Positions 55,337 through 62,700 of a stretch of 64,000 nt of DNA are shown one piece after another (position 1 is the first letter of the stretch; each line of letters opens with the position of its first letter). The translations under genes were made by a program, and so were the position numbers. The stretch is taken from the NCBI RefSeq assembly GCF_016616885.1, contig NZ_CP067102.1, positions 2,880,501 to 2,944,500 of the forward strand, in the 5' to 3' direction. The notes beneath the pieces were generated by a model, which saw only the letters and a program-made list of their open reading frames with translations, had not been told where the DNA came from and searched no databases. This DNA comes from Bradyrhizobium diazoefficiens. GTDB lineage: Bacteria > Pseudomonadota > Alphaproteobacteria > Rhizobiales > Xanthobacteraceae.

Positions 55337-56980
55337 ATGTTTCCGATCCATCATATTTTGCCCCAGCATCTTGCAAGTCACCCGGTCATTAATTTCCTGG
55401 CCAATCGGTTCGACATTGACGGGATCAGAAATCGTATGGCGCTGCCTGCCACGCAGGAGCTGTCCGAACTTCTCAAGTCGAGCCCGCACACGGGCGGACA
55501 TCTTGGATCGTACTACGATGGGTTTTCCGATTATCTTGACAAGATCAGTTCTGACGAATTCAAGGCAGGCGTAGCCGGCCGCCAATGGCAGCTCGACGAT
55601 GCCGTTTCCGATCTGAACAAGCTTCTTGCTGCTGCCAAGTACGCACAGGCGAATGGCCATCTGTTTGCCAACACTCCGACGGGCATGACGCGCGAGCAGG
55701 CGAATGAAGCGAACACGAAATGGTTTTCGAATTGGAGAAAGTATGCCGAAGACAATGAAGAACCGATCCGGCAGATGCAGGACACGGTCGACCAGTTGAA
55801 CGCTTCTGGAAATTTGGACGGCGCTCTCCACTGGCCCATTCTTTCTCCCACCAGCGCGCTCAAGCTTGCAGATCGAATCGAGATAATGAAGCGGTTTCCT
55901 AAGGGCTCTCCGATCACCCAACATTTTACTGCCGTTGGACCGGTTCCTGCGCTTCCAGGTCTGGTGCCAAGCTTTGTTAACACCCGACTGCCTGGCTTCA
56001 ATCCCATTCCGCCCGGCGATCTAAATCAGCCGGAAGGATTTGCACCAAGGGATCCCCTACGAACCTATGGACTGCGCGGACTTCCGGCGCTGAATCCGGA
56101 TTGGCAACGGATCGGACAGCCGCCTCCAAGTACGGCCGCGCCATCGATGCCCCAGATTCTCCAATTCCATTCGGAAACTGGCCGGCAGATGTTCATGTCC
56201 GATGGTTCGCCCATGATGGGGCCGAACCCGTACGAGATGCCTCGTGACCCTGCAGATCCGTCCCCGCTTCTTGGGCTGGGAATATTCGCGGGGGCGATGG
56301 CCGCCCCCGCGCTGCTACCCACGTTGCCGGCGTGGGTATCGACATTGGGCGCTCTGGGCGGAGCAGGCATGGCGGCAGGATCAGCTGCTAAGGCAGAACC
56401 AAGGAACAATTCCAGCGGCGGAGTTTTTGCCGCAGGTGCGCCTCCGTACGATCCGTTCGGCCCAAGCGGCGTACCGAACGCCAACAGCAACGGTGGTCAG
56501 CCGTTCGGAACCCAATCCAGTGCACATCCGCTGACGGGCAACACTCTTGATCAGGAAACGGCGCGCTCCGGTACGTTCAATGATCGTTTTGGCAACTGGC
56601 CAGGAACTGCGGCTGTCGCCACACCGCCCCAGCTATTAAGCAAGCTGGATGCGCCGGCTACTCCCACTGCCGGAGTCGCTGCGCCCGAAGAGGTCAGGCG
56701 CCTCACCCGCGCGAACGCCTCGAACGCTGGCAGCGTGTTTGAGTCTGGTAGCGCTCCAGTGCCGTATCTGCCTTCTCCTGAATTCAACGATCGATTTGGT
56801 AATTGGCGAGTGAAAGAAAAGCGGCCACAGCAGGTGAGCAGTCCGGTCGGCACCTTCGCTGATGAGCCGGACTATGTTATTCCGCCGCCGATTTGGGGAT
56901 TGGAAGCCTCAGCCAATCGGCGAAATGATGCAGAAGAATGGTTCTCTCGCTGGATACAGCCGCTGCTTCGCCAGGATTGA
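55337..56980 (+). CDS. AHH-nuclease-like toxin protein with repeated FNDRFGNW motif
   Basis: A 547-aa protein. Residues 1-70 look like an AHH (HNH-related) nuclease domain: H5-H6 with Q10-H11 in PIHHILPQH, NRMALPATQEL, then H51-TGG-H55 and YYDGF. Catalytic His are all present. The domain is at the N-terminus, whereas AHH toxins usually carry it at the end. The middle is Pro-rich with a hydrophobic Ala/Gly segment near residues 320-350. The C-terminal part has FNDRFGNW twice, at residues 414-421 and 483-490. Two DUF4261/DUF1629-type genes precede it. No signal peptide is seen and the ribosome site is weak. Confidence 0.65.
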   Translation: MFPIHHILPQHLASHPVINFLANRFDIDGIRNRMALPATQELSELLKSSPHTGGHLGSYYDGFSDYLDKISSDEFKAGVAGRQWQLDDAVSDLNKLLAAAKYAQANGHLFANTPTGMTREQANEANTKWFSNWRKYAEDNEEPIRQMQDTVDQLNASGNLDGALHWPILSPTSALKLADRIEIMKRFPKGSPITQHFTAVGPVPALPGLVPSFVNTRLPGFNPIPPGDLNQPEGFAPRDPLRTYGLRGLPALNPDWQRIGQPPPSTAAPSMPQILQFHSETGRQMFMSDGSPMMGPNPYEMPRDPADPSPLLGLGIFAGAMAAPALLPTLPAWVSTLGALGGAGMAAGSAAKAEPRNNSSGGVFAAGAPPYDPFGPSGVPNANSNGGQPFGTQSSAHPLTGNTLDQETARSGTFNDRFGNWPGTAAVATPPQLLSKLDAPATPTAGVAAPEEVRRLTRANASNAGSVFESGSAPVPYLPSPEFNDRFGNWRVKEKRPQQVSSPVGTFADEPDYVIPPPIWGLEASANRRNDAEEWFSRWIQPLLRQD

Positions 56981-57015
56981 AAGCCTGCCGATTTCCTTCA
57001 ACTCAGCCAACATCG

Positions 57016-57104
57016 TTTGACACGTCGGGCAAAACACTGGCAGAGTGGCATCATCGAGATGAGTTGGTCGAGCCCGCGCGGAATGATCCGCGGCGGGCTT
57101 TTTC
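57016..57104 (+). repeat. Repeat element copy E
   Basis: TTGACA at 57017-57022, 18-bp spacer, CAGAGT, core TGGCATCATCG, then hairpin AGCCCGCGCGG-AATGAT-CCGCGGCGGGCT and TTTT. It begins 36 bp after the AHH-like gene and could also act as its terminator. Copy F starts only 60 bp further on. Confidence 0.85.
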
Positions 57105-57163
57105 ATGCCGTCGCAGATCGCAACGTCGTCATCGCGACGACCGCGACCCAATTGCATTTGAAG

Positions 57164-57252
57164 TTTGACACGTCGGGCAAAACACCGGCACAATGGCATC
57201 ATCGAAACGAGTTTGTCAGGCCCGCGCGGGAGCATCCGCTGCGGGCTTTTTC
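57164..57252 (+). repeat. Repeat element copy F (start of the long direct repeat)
   Basis: TTGACA at 57165-57170, 18-bp spacer, CACAAT, core TGGCATCATCG, then hairpin GCCCGCGCGGG-AGCAT-CCGCTGCGGGC and TTTTT. This is the cleanest copy. It is the left end of a segment of about 370 bp that is repeated at 60128. Confidence 0.88.
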
Positions 57253-57536
57253 GTTTCGATTGCAGCAATCGGACGGCGCCCCGCGCATCGCGGCCTCGCC
57301 CTCGTTGAAACGCGTTCATGGAGCGCCGACAAGCGCGCCGCCGTCCGAACCATTTTATTGGCCGAGCACGCGCGAACGTGCCGGCCCGCCGCGCGAGCCC
57401 TGTGCTTGCGCCGCCGCGGTCCCCGAAAGACGGGGATAAGGTTCGCGCCGAAACGATCGCGCGTCGTCTCGCGATCTGCCGCATTGTTGTTTTGGTTGGA
57501 GAGAAGATGACCGTCTATCTGATATCGCTCGCGCTT
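57164..57536 (+). repeat. Long direct repeat, left unit
   Basis: About 370 bp, from repeat copy F through a GC-rich untranslated stretch to the first nine codons of the 23-aa micro-protein (MTVYLISLA). The same sequence with a few base changes lies at 60128-60499. After it, the left unit continues into an intact small terminase-like gene, while the right unit jumps by deletion to the end of that gene. Confidence 0.9.
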
Positions 57537-57578
57537 GCGGGCCTGGTCGCGATTGTTGTGTGGGAGAGTTTTGCATGA
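57507..57578 (+). CDS. 23-aa membrane micro-protein coupled to the small terminase-like gene
   Basis: Open frame of 23 residues, a single hydrophobic helix starting MTVYLISLALAGLVAIVVW. GGAGAG lies just before the ATG. Its stop overlaps the start of the next gene as ATGA, a strong sign of translation coupling. The right-hand duplicate of this region retains the ATG, ribosome site and first codons. Role unknown; possibly a leader peptide or holin-like fragment. Confidence 0.5.
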   Translation: MTVYLISLALAGLVAIVVWESFA

Positions 57579-57907
57579 GCGATGGTCTTGAAGACGAGCC
57601 TGGGGTCGGGGACGTCTACCGGCCTGTTGCCAGGAAGGCGTCGAAAGCACGAACGCTGACCGAGATCCGGTCGATTGCGCGCAGCCACACCAGGACGGCT
57701 ATCCGTGTCCTCGTCGGTGTCATGCGCAGCGACGATGCGACGCCGGCGGTGCGTGTCTCGGCCGCCAACGCGATCCTCGATCGCGGCTGGGGCAAGGCGA
57801 CGCAACCGCTCGAGAACGGCGAGGACGATGTGCTGGAATTAATCCACCGGATCGAACGCATCATCGTGCATCCGGGAAGTTCTGGCGATGGTGATGCCAG
57901 CGCGTGA
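57575..57907 (+). CDS. Small terminase subunit-like phage protein
   Basis: A 110-aa helical protein, MSDGLEDEPGVGDVYRPVAR onward, with LTEIRSIARSHTRTAIRVLV and AANAILDRGWGKATQPLEN. From memory, similar proteins lie just before large terminases in Bradyrhizobium prophages and are thought to be the small, DNA-recognising subunit. The large terminase start lies 2.7 kb downstream here, separated by inserted genes. A shortened duplicate of this gene is at 60472-60657. Confidence 0.6.
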   Translation: MSDGLEDEPGVGDVYRPVARKASKARTLTEIRSIARSHTRTAIRVLVGVMRSDDATPAVRVSAANAILDRGWGKATQPLENGEDDVLELIHRIERIIVHPGSSGDGDASA

Positions 57908-57949
57908 GTCGTTAGAAATTTCGATTTGAAAATTCCATTCGATTGAACG

Positions 57950-58040
57950 TTTGACACGTCGGGCAAAACACCGGCAGAATGACATCATCGAGACATGTTG
58001 GTTCAGCCCGCGCCGGGCAGTCGGTCGCGGGTTTTTCGTA
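57950..58040 (+). repeat. Repeat element copy G
   Basis: TTGACA at 57951-57956, 18-bp spacer, CAGAAT, core TGACATCATCG, then hairpin CCCGCGCCGGG-CAGT-CGGTCGCGGG and TTTTT. It starts 43 bp after the small terminase-like gene and ends just before the stop of the convergent secreted-protein gene, so its terminator may serve both strands. Confidence 0.85.
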
Positions 58041-58052
58041 CCCTCAGTTCTG

Positions 58053-58975
58053 CTATTTCTTGCTCTGCTTCCCGGTCTGGCGTTGTCCGGCATAGGCGCG
58101 CTGAACCTGGGCGCTGCAATAGGACAGCGTCCTGCCGTCGCCGGAGAAATGTCCATCATTGATGATCCAGAGGATGACGGTTTTGTCGTCGACCTTCTTG
58201 AACATCAGGTTCTCGCGGTCCGGCGTGGTGTCGACATTTTGTACGCTAACGGCGTTCCCGTCTGAAGCCGGCTGCAATACGCAATCGGCACCGACCCTGA
58301 CGGTATCGGGGAGCTGAACCCGCGTGCGGTGGATATCGCACTTGTTCGAGGCAGTAACGATAGACTTCCTGGCGAACGCAACGACCGTGTCGCCGAATTT
58401 CGAGCAACGTTCCTCGAAATCGGCACCCGCCGCGGCGTAGACGCCATCTTGCGGATGAGCACTCTTGAGAGTGCGTTCCTCTTCGGCCTTCCGCTTGGCT
58501 TCCTCAGCCTTTTGATTGGCCTCAACCTTGGCTGTCAGCTTGGCTTCGGCAAGCGCGCGCTGCGTCCCTAGAGGGCAGTAGGCTTCACGCCAAGGAGAAC
58601 TCTTGAGCTTCCCATTCAAGCTCTTCTGAACGGAGATTGTCGTTTCATCTAGCCGCTTGATGAACATGACCTCCTTGAAATGCCTGTTCTCCCAGTTGGG
58701 ATCGCGAGGGTCGAGGTTTTGCGCCAAATTGTAGTCCCTGCAGATCATATCGATCTTCAGCGAACCCGGCGCGAGATCGACGATCTTCTTGACGTCGCAG
58801 CCCCATTCGGAGCCTGGAAATTTTTGCCCGGCTCGGCGTAGGCGCCGCCCTTGGGACGCCATTTGTCGAATGTCGGAGCGAGCGACTCCTGTGCGAAGGC
58901 AGGAAGTGCGAGAGCGATCAGCGCGGTCGCAGAGATAGCCTGACCGAGAATTCCGCGACAAATATCTCTGTTCAC
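58053..58975 (-). pseudogene. Secreted conserved protein broken by a one-base frameshift
   Basis: Two overlapping frames together make one protein of about 307 aa. Frame one gives a signal peptide (MNRDICRGILGQAISATALI... PAFA) and continues to PGKNF near 58825. The reading then shifts, and the other frame carries on with GSEWGCDVKKIVDLAPGSL to the stop. One G missing from a G-run (CAGGCTCC instead of CAGGGCTCC) restores the whole protein. The middle has an Ala/Lys/Glu-rich coiled coil near EAKLTAKVEANQKAEEAKRK and six or more cysteines. It may be a real mutation or an assembly error. Function unknown; it may pair with the divergent M23 gene. Confidence 0.65.
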
Positions 58976-59145
58976 CTAAGTCTCCCCATTCCTCGACGAA
59001 TGCGGCATGTGGCTTCGACGTAACTACCTGGCGCAAACTAGTTAATTGATTAGCTAGAGTTGAGCAAGCCGTTGCCCGCCAGCGAAGCGGGGTGGACCGC
59101 GGTTTGTCAATTAGCGGGAAGATCTCTCTCAAAGGGAATCTCAAC

Positions 59146-59978
59146 ATGTGGGACGACATGATGCGGCGAATACTTGGGCCCATCGGGGGCATATCGCCTC
59201 ACGTTACAAGTCCATACGGTGCCGTAACAGGCAGGCCGCGCGGATCAAGTAACCCGCACCGGGGAATCGACTTCAATTATGTCGGCTGAACAAGAATCAC
59301 CCGGAATTGCGGTCGCCCGTGAATGGCGTCGTTGAACACGCCGGTGAGGATCAGTGGGGGACAATCTCGATCAGGGACAACAATGGATTGCGGCACCAGA
59401 TCCTGCATACCAACTCGCGCCACGTTAAGGTTGGCGATGTGGTTGCGGCGGGTCAAGTGATTGGCACGATGGGGAATACCGGTCTTTCTGATAAGGATGG
59501 CAATCCAGGGCAGCAGCGCGTCCATTATCGAATCAAGGATCCCGCCGGTAATGTTCTTGACCCCGGTGCGTTTGCCGATGCGCAAGGACCGTTCGATCCA
59601 GTCCCCGCGCCGGCTTACATTCCGGAGTATCTGCAGTATCTGCAAAACGGGGATGTTATGCCTGCAACGCGTCCCGAAGATGTGCGGATTCTGAGAAGGA
59701 TGCCAGTCGGAAAATCGGATCGATCCGTGTTCAATTCGAATGATCCCGTACCGGTGCCCGCTATTCCTCCCGACGCTTCGTTTCCGTCTTTGTCAAGGAG
59801 CGACTTCGAGGAACGATACAGGACCTGGCCTTCGTCTTCCGGAGACGGCGCCCTTCCCGGTGTCAATCAAGCTCCGCAGGACAACCCGACACACCAAACG
59901 ACGAAGACTGGTCCGCGATGTGGCGCAGGCGTATCGGCCTGCCCTAGGGCGAGCGAGCACATCCATTGTCGATCCTGA
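59146..59978 (+). pseudogene. M23-family metallopeptidase-like protein with a frameshift
   Basis: Reading 59146-59289 gives MWDDMMRRILGPIGG... NPHRGIDFNYVG and then a stop. From about 59283 the next frame continues LNKNHPELRSPVNGVVEHAG. Together they form an M23 (lysostaphin-like) domain with zinc ligands H38 and D42 in PHRGIDF and the later RVHYRI. One G missing in GTCGGCTG restores the frame. The C-terminal part is Pro-rich and contains FEERYRTW, related to FNDRFGNW of the AHH-like protein. The last 18 residues are read from a copy of the small/large terminase junction. AGGGA lies 8 nt before the ATG. It would cut peptidoglycan cross-links. Confidence 0.65.
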
Positions 59979-59985
59979 GAATTCC
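59923..59985 (+). repeat. Remnant copy of the terminase gene junction
   Basis: GCAGGCGTATCGGCCTGCCC, then TAGGGCGAGCGAGCACATCC and ATTGTCGATCCTGAGAATTC closely match 60603-60664, where they form the end of the shortened small terminase frame and the start of the large terminase. It shows that a terminase junction once followed the left small terminase gene, with cargo inserted in between. Confidence 0.75.
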
Positions 59986-60127
59986 GACAAGCACTACGGG
60001 TCCAGTGCACTTAAATTCGGTAAGCCTACGAGCGCACGACAGTGGCTCGCATCATTGAGTGCACCGTCACCGCAATGCCTGAAGCGTCCCCGGTATTGAG
60101 CAGTTTCGGTTTATCCTCAAAAAAGAA

Positions 60128-60219
60128 GTTGACCCGTCGGGCAAAACACCGGCACAATGGCATCATCGAAACGAGTTTGTCAGGCCCGCGCGGGAAGCAT
60201 CCGCTGCGGGCTTTTTCGT
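60128..60219 (+). repeat. Repeat element copy H
   Basis: TTGACC (one base from TTGACA) at 60129-60134, 18-bp spacer, CACAAT, core TGGCATCATCG, then hairpin GCCCGCGCGGG-AAGCAT-CCGCTGCGGGC and TTTTT. Nearly identical to copy F, since both belong to the long direct repeat. Confidence 0.85.
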
Positions 60220-60499
60220 TTCGATTGCAGCCATCGGACGGCGTCCCGCGCATCGCGGCCTCGCCCTCGTTGAAACGCGTTCATGGAGCGCCGACAAGCG
60301 CGCCGCCGTCCGAACCATTTTATTGGCCGAGCACGCGCGAACGTGCCGGCCCGCGGCGCGAGCCCTGTGCTTGCGCCGCCGCGGTCTCCGAAAGATGGGG
60401 ATAAGGTTCGCGCCGAAACGATCGCGCGTCGTCTCGCGATCTGCCGCATTGTTGTTTTGGTTGGAGAGAAGATGACCGTCTATCTGATATCGCTCGCGC
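60128..60499 (+). repeat. Long direct repeat, right unit
   Basis: Nearly identical to 57164-57536: repeat copy, GC-rich untranslated stretch, ribosome site and first codons of the micro-protein. At its end the sequence jumps to AATCGATCGAGAACGGGGAG, matching the left unit again from about 57808. About 270 bp of the small terminase-like gene are therefore missing in the right unit. Confidence 0.9.
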
Positions 60500-60657
60500 A
60501 ATCGATCGAGAACGGGGAGGACGACGTGCTGGAATTGATCCACCGGATCGAACGCATCATCGTGCATCCGACAGGCTCTGGCGATGGTGATGCCGGGCGC
60601 GACGCAGGCGCACTGGCCTGCGCTAGGGCGAGCGAGCGTATCCATTGTCGATCCTGA
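60472..60657 (+). pseudogene. Internally deleted duplicate of the micro-protein/small terminase genes
   Basis: The open frame joins MTVYLISLAQSIENGEDDVL, the micro-protein start, to the C-terminal part of the small terminase-like protein (LELIHRIERIIVHP), then reads through the large terminase start region. The deletion kept the frame. It is probably non-functional as a terminase subunit but may still be translated, since the ribosome site is intact. Confidence 0.7.
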
Positions 60658-61166
60658 AAATTCCAACGGCAGAGATCTTCGAGCCGCTGCTGAAGCCTGC
60701 ACGCTACAAGGGCATTTACGGCGGCCGCGGCTCGGGGAAATCGCATTTCTTCGGTGAACTCCTGGTCGAGACCTGCCAGGCCGAGCGCGGTACGCTTGCG
60801 GTTTGCATTCGCGAGGCGCAGCGGACGCTGGCGCAATCGTCGAAACGGCTGATCGAGGCCAAGATCGCGAGCCTCGGCCTCGGCCACGGTTTCAAGCTCT
60901 ACAGCGACAAGATCGAGACGCCCGGCGACGGGCTGATCATCTTCCGCGGGCTCCTGGATGACGCGGGCAAATACCGGCTGATGATGAAAGCGAGGGATGC
61001 CGTCACGGCAAAGCCGATACCGCCAGTGCAAAGACCGGGTATGGCAGTCGGCCGAGGCGAGCGTGATCAGCATGATCTGCGTGCGTTGAGCGCCCGGCTC
61101 TCCAGCTCGGGTGATCTCAAGGACGCGGTCGCGCTCTACCAGGCGAAGACAGCTGGCCGGCGGTGA
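60645..61166 (+). pseudogene. Truncated large terminase fused to another phage gene end
   Basis: Residues 1-105 look like the N-terminus of a PBSX/Gp17-type large terminase: LLKPARYKGIYGGRGSGKSH with Walker A GGRGSGKSH, and CIREAQRTLAQSSKRLIEAK. After LIIFRGLL the family sequence stops. The rest (PIPPVQRPGMAVGRGERDQH... LSSSGDLKDAVALYQAK) resembles the end of a different phage protein. Walker B and the nuclease domain are absent. Total 173 aa against about 450 for a full subunit. A large deletion between terminase and a later phage gene explains it. The likely start is TTG 60645. Confidence 0.7.
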
Positions 61167-61257
61167 GGGAGTCTGCGCGAGCAGCCCTTCGCCGAATGAA
61201 AAGGCGATAAATGTTTTTCTCTGGCTCTGAATAGAGACGGTGTGCATACAGGATAGG

Positions 61258-61722
61258 ATGCCCATGCTGTTGAGACGTATTTTGCCCGTCATGATTGTCG
61301 CGACAGGCCTTCTCCGATCGGTCGATGCATTTGCCGGTGACTACACCGTTTCCTATGCCTTCGACGGTACGACGACGGAGGGTGTCGCCACGGGTGCAGC
61401 GAACCCGCTCAACGAAGTGGGGACCGCGAAGGAATGCCAGTATGACAGCCCTTGCACGATAGAGCTGACGAAGTCGGATCTGACGATATCGTTGAACGTA
61501 CAACGTTCGGGGCGCCATAAGGTGGTCGTCTTCGCCGACGGCGGTCGTAGCCGCAGTATCGGTTGTTGCTATTTTTCGGGCGGGGAGCAGCGCGCTGAAG
61601 GCGACCTTACTCAGCCAATGCTTTGGCTGCGCATCTACGATGGGCACGCTCGCAAGAGAAACGAAGTCGTCCAAAATATCCATTTGGGGCTTCTGTATCT
61701 CCAATTTTCAAATTTGAGATAG
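61258..61722 (+). CDS. Small exported hypothetical protein
   Basis: A 154-aa protein with a signal peptide (MLLRRILPVMIVATGLLRSV... DAFAG) and a beta-rich mature part starting DYTVSYAFDGTTTEGVATGA with four cysteines. AGGA lies upstream of both close ATGs (61258, 61264). It looks like a secreted or periplasmic small protein; no domain recognised. It lies between phage fragments and may be cargo. Confidence 0.6.
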   Translation: MPMLLRRILPVMIVATGLLRSVDAFAGDYTVSYAFDGTTTEGVATGAANPLNEVGTAKECQYDSPCTIELTKSDLTISLNVQRSGRHKVVVFADGGRSRSIGCCYFSGGEQRAEGDLTQPMLWLRIYDGHARKRNEVVQNIHLGLLYLQFSNLR

Positions 61723-61837
61723 TTCGGCGTTCGAGAACGCCGCTAATCCACCGTTGTCCTTATTCGTCAGCCGAGTCCTCCTGCGATCCTTGTCTTGATC
61801 GCGGGGCCGGATCGGCATGCTTCCACAGGAACTCATG

Positions 61838-62362
61838 ATGGCCACCATCGAGCGACAATACCTGCCTCCCCTGAATCCCGAGACGACGATCGCGGAGGCG
61901 GATCGCCCACGTGTGTACGATATCGTTCGCAAGCAGTTGGCTGATCTCCTGGAAGGAGACCAGTCCTACTATCCGGATGGGGTCCAGAAGGATTGGCAGG
62001 CACGGGCCGAAGATCTCGACGGATACATTAGATCGTTCAAGAGCTTGCGAGGACGCGCCAATGATCCTGCTGACATCCTCGGAGATGTGATCAGGTATCT
62101 CCGCCAACATGCCAAGACCTTCCGCGATCAAATCGGAGCCGCGGGCCCCTCCGATCCAATCGAGTTGCCGCCAGGATTATCGCCAACAACCCGAGACAAG
62201 AACGAGCTGTATCTCGAGCCGAATCCGGTTGCACCCCCGATGGATGCTGATCCTCATCGGCGAGAGGAGTGGGCAGTTTCGACAACCTCCAGGGGCCTGC
62301 CCGACAGCGGGACGACCAGGCCGGAGCGGCGCATCGCGCCACCAATATTCTTCCCGTTTTAG
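61838..62362 (+). CDS. Hypothetical protein in the phage region
   Basis: A 174-aa cytoplasmic protein, MATIERQYLPPLNPETTIAE onward, helical in the first 110 residues (YDIVRKQLADLLEGDQSYYP) and Pro-rich after that. ATG 61838 has AGGA 7 nt upstream; in-frame ATGs at 61835 and 61817 are alternatives. No known domain. Its end overlaps another frame, so a lost frame at the C-terminus cannot be excluded. Confidence 0.55.
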   Translation: MATIERQYLPPLNPETTIAEADRPRVYDIVRKQLADLLEGDQSYYPDGVQKDWQARAEDLDGYIRSFKSLRGRANDPADILGDVIRYLRQHAKTFRDQIGAAGPSDPIELPPGLSPTTRDKNELYLEPNPVAPPMDADPHRREEWAVSTTSRGLPDSGTTRPERRIAPPIFFPF

Positions 62363-62433
62363 GGAAGCTTCCGTCGGTCTTCTCACCGTACCGACCGGCC
62401 AATCAAAGTAGATTAACGACAGGACTACGCACC

Positions 62434-62700
62434 ATGAGCGAGGACGACAGAAATTTCATCGAACGCGCCGCCTCCATCACCGGAAATCTCTACGGCGAGC
62501 CGATGTCACCGGATCGGATCGCCGAGAACTTTGCGCTCTACGGCTTGACGAAGCGCGTCGCCGCGCTCGAGCGGTTCGATGCAGAGCTAGGCGGCGAGAT
62601 CGATTCGAGTCCCCATAGCTTGCGGCGGCGCGTTCAGCTCGTCGAACTGCGCCGGCGCCTGGGCAGTCTCCACGAGGAGCTGCGTAAAGCGAAGCGATGA
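62434..62700 (+). CDS. Conserved phage-region protein
   Basis: An 88-aa helical protein, MSEDDRNFIERAASITGNLY onward, ending in a basic amphipathic helix VQLVELRRRLGSLHEELRKA. AGGA lies upstream of the ATG. Its stop overlaps the start of the next gene as ATGA, so the two are coupled. In this lineage such proteins lie among phage structural genes, but I cannot name a function. Confidence 0.6.
   Translation: MSEDDRNFIERAASITGNLYGEPMSPDRIAENFALYGLTKRVAALERFDAELGGEIDSSPHSLRRRVQLVELRRRLGSLHEELRKAKR

Noticed and set aside
59270..59300. Programmed ribosomal frameshift in the M23-like gene
   Set aside because: No slippery heptamer and no evident downstream pseudoknot; a missing G is simpler.
49540..60219. 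Repeat copies as a CRISPR array
   Set aside because: Copies are ~95 bp, irregularly spaced by 60 bp to about 3.6 kb, and separated by genes, not by uniform spacers; no cas genes.
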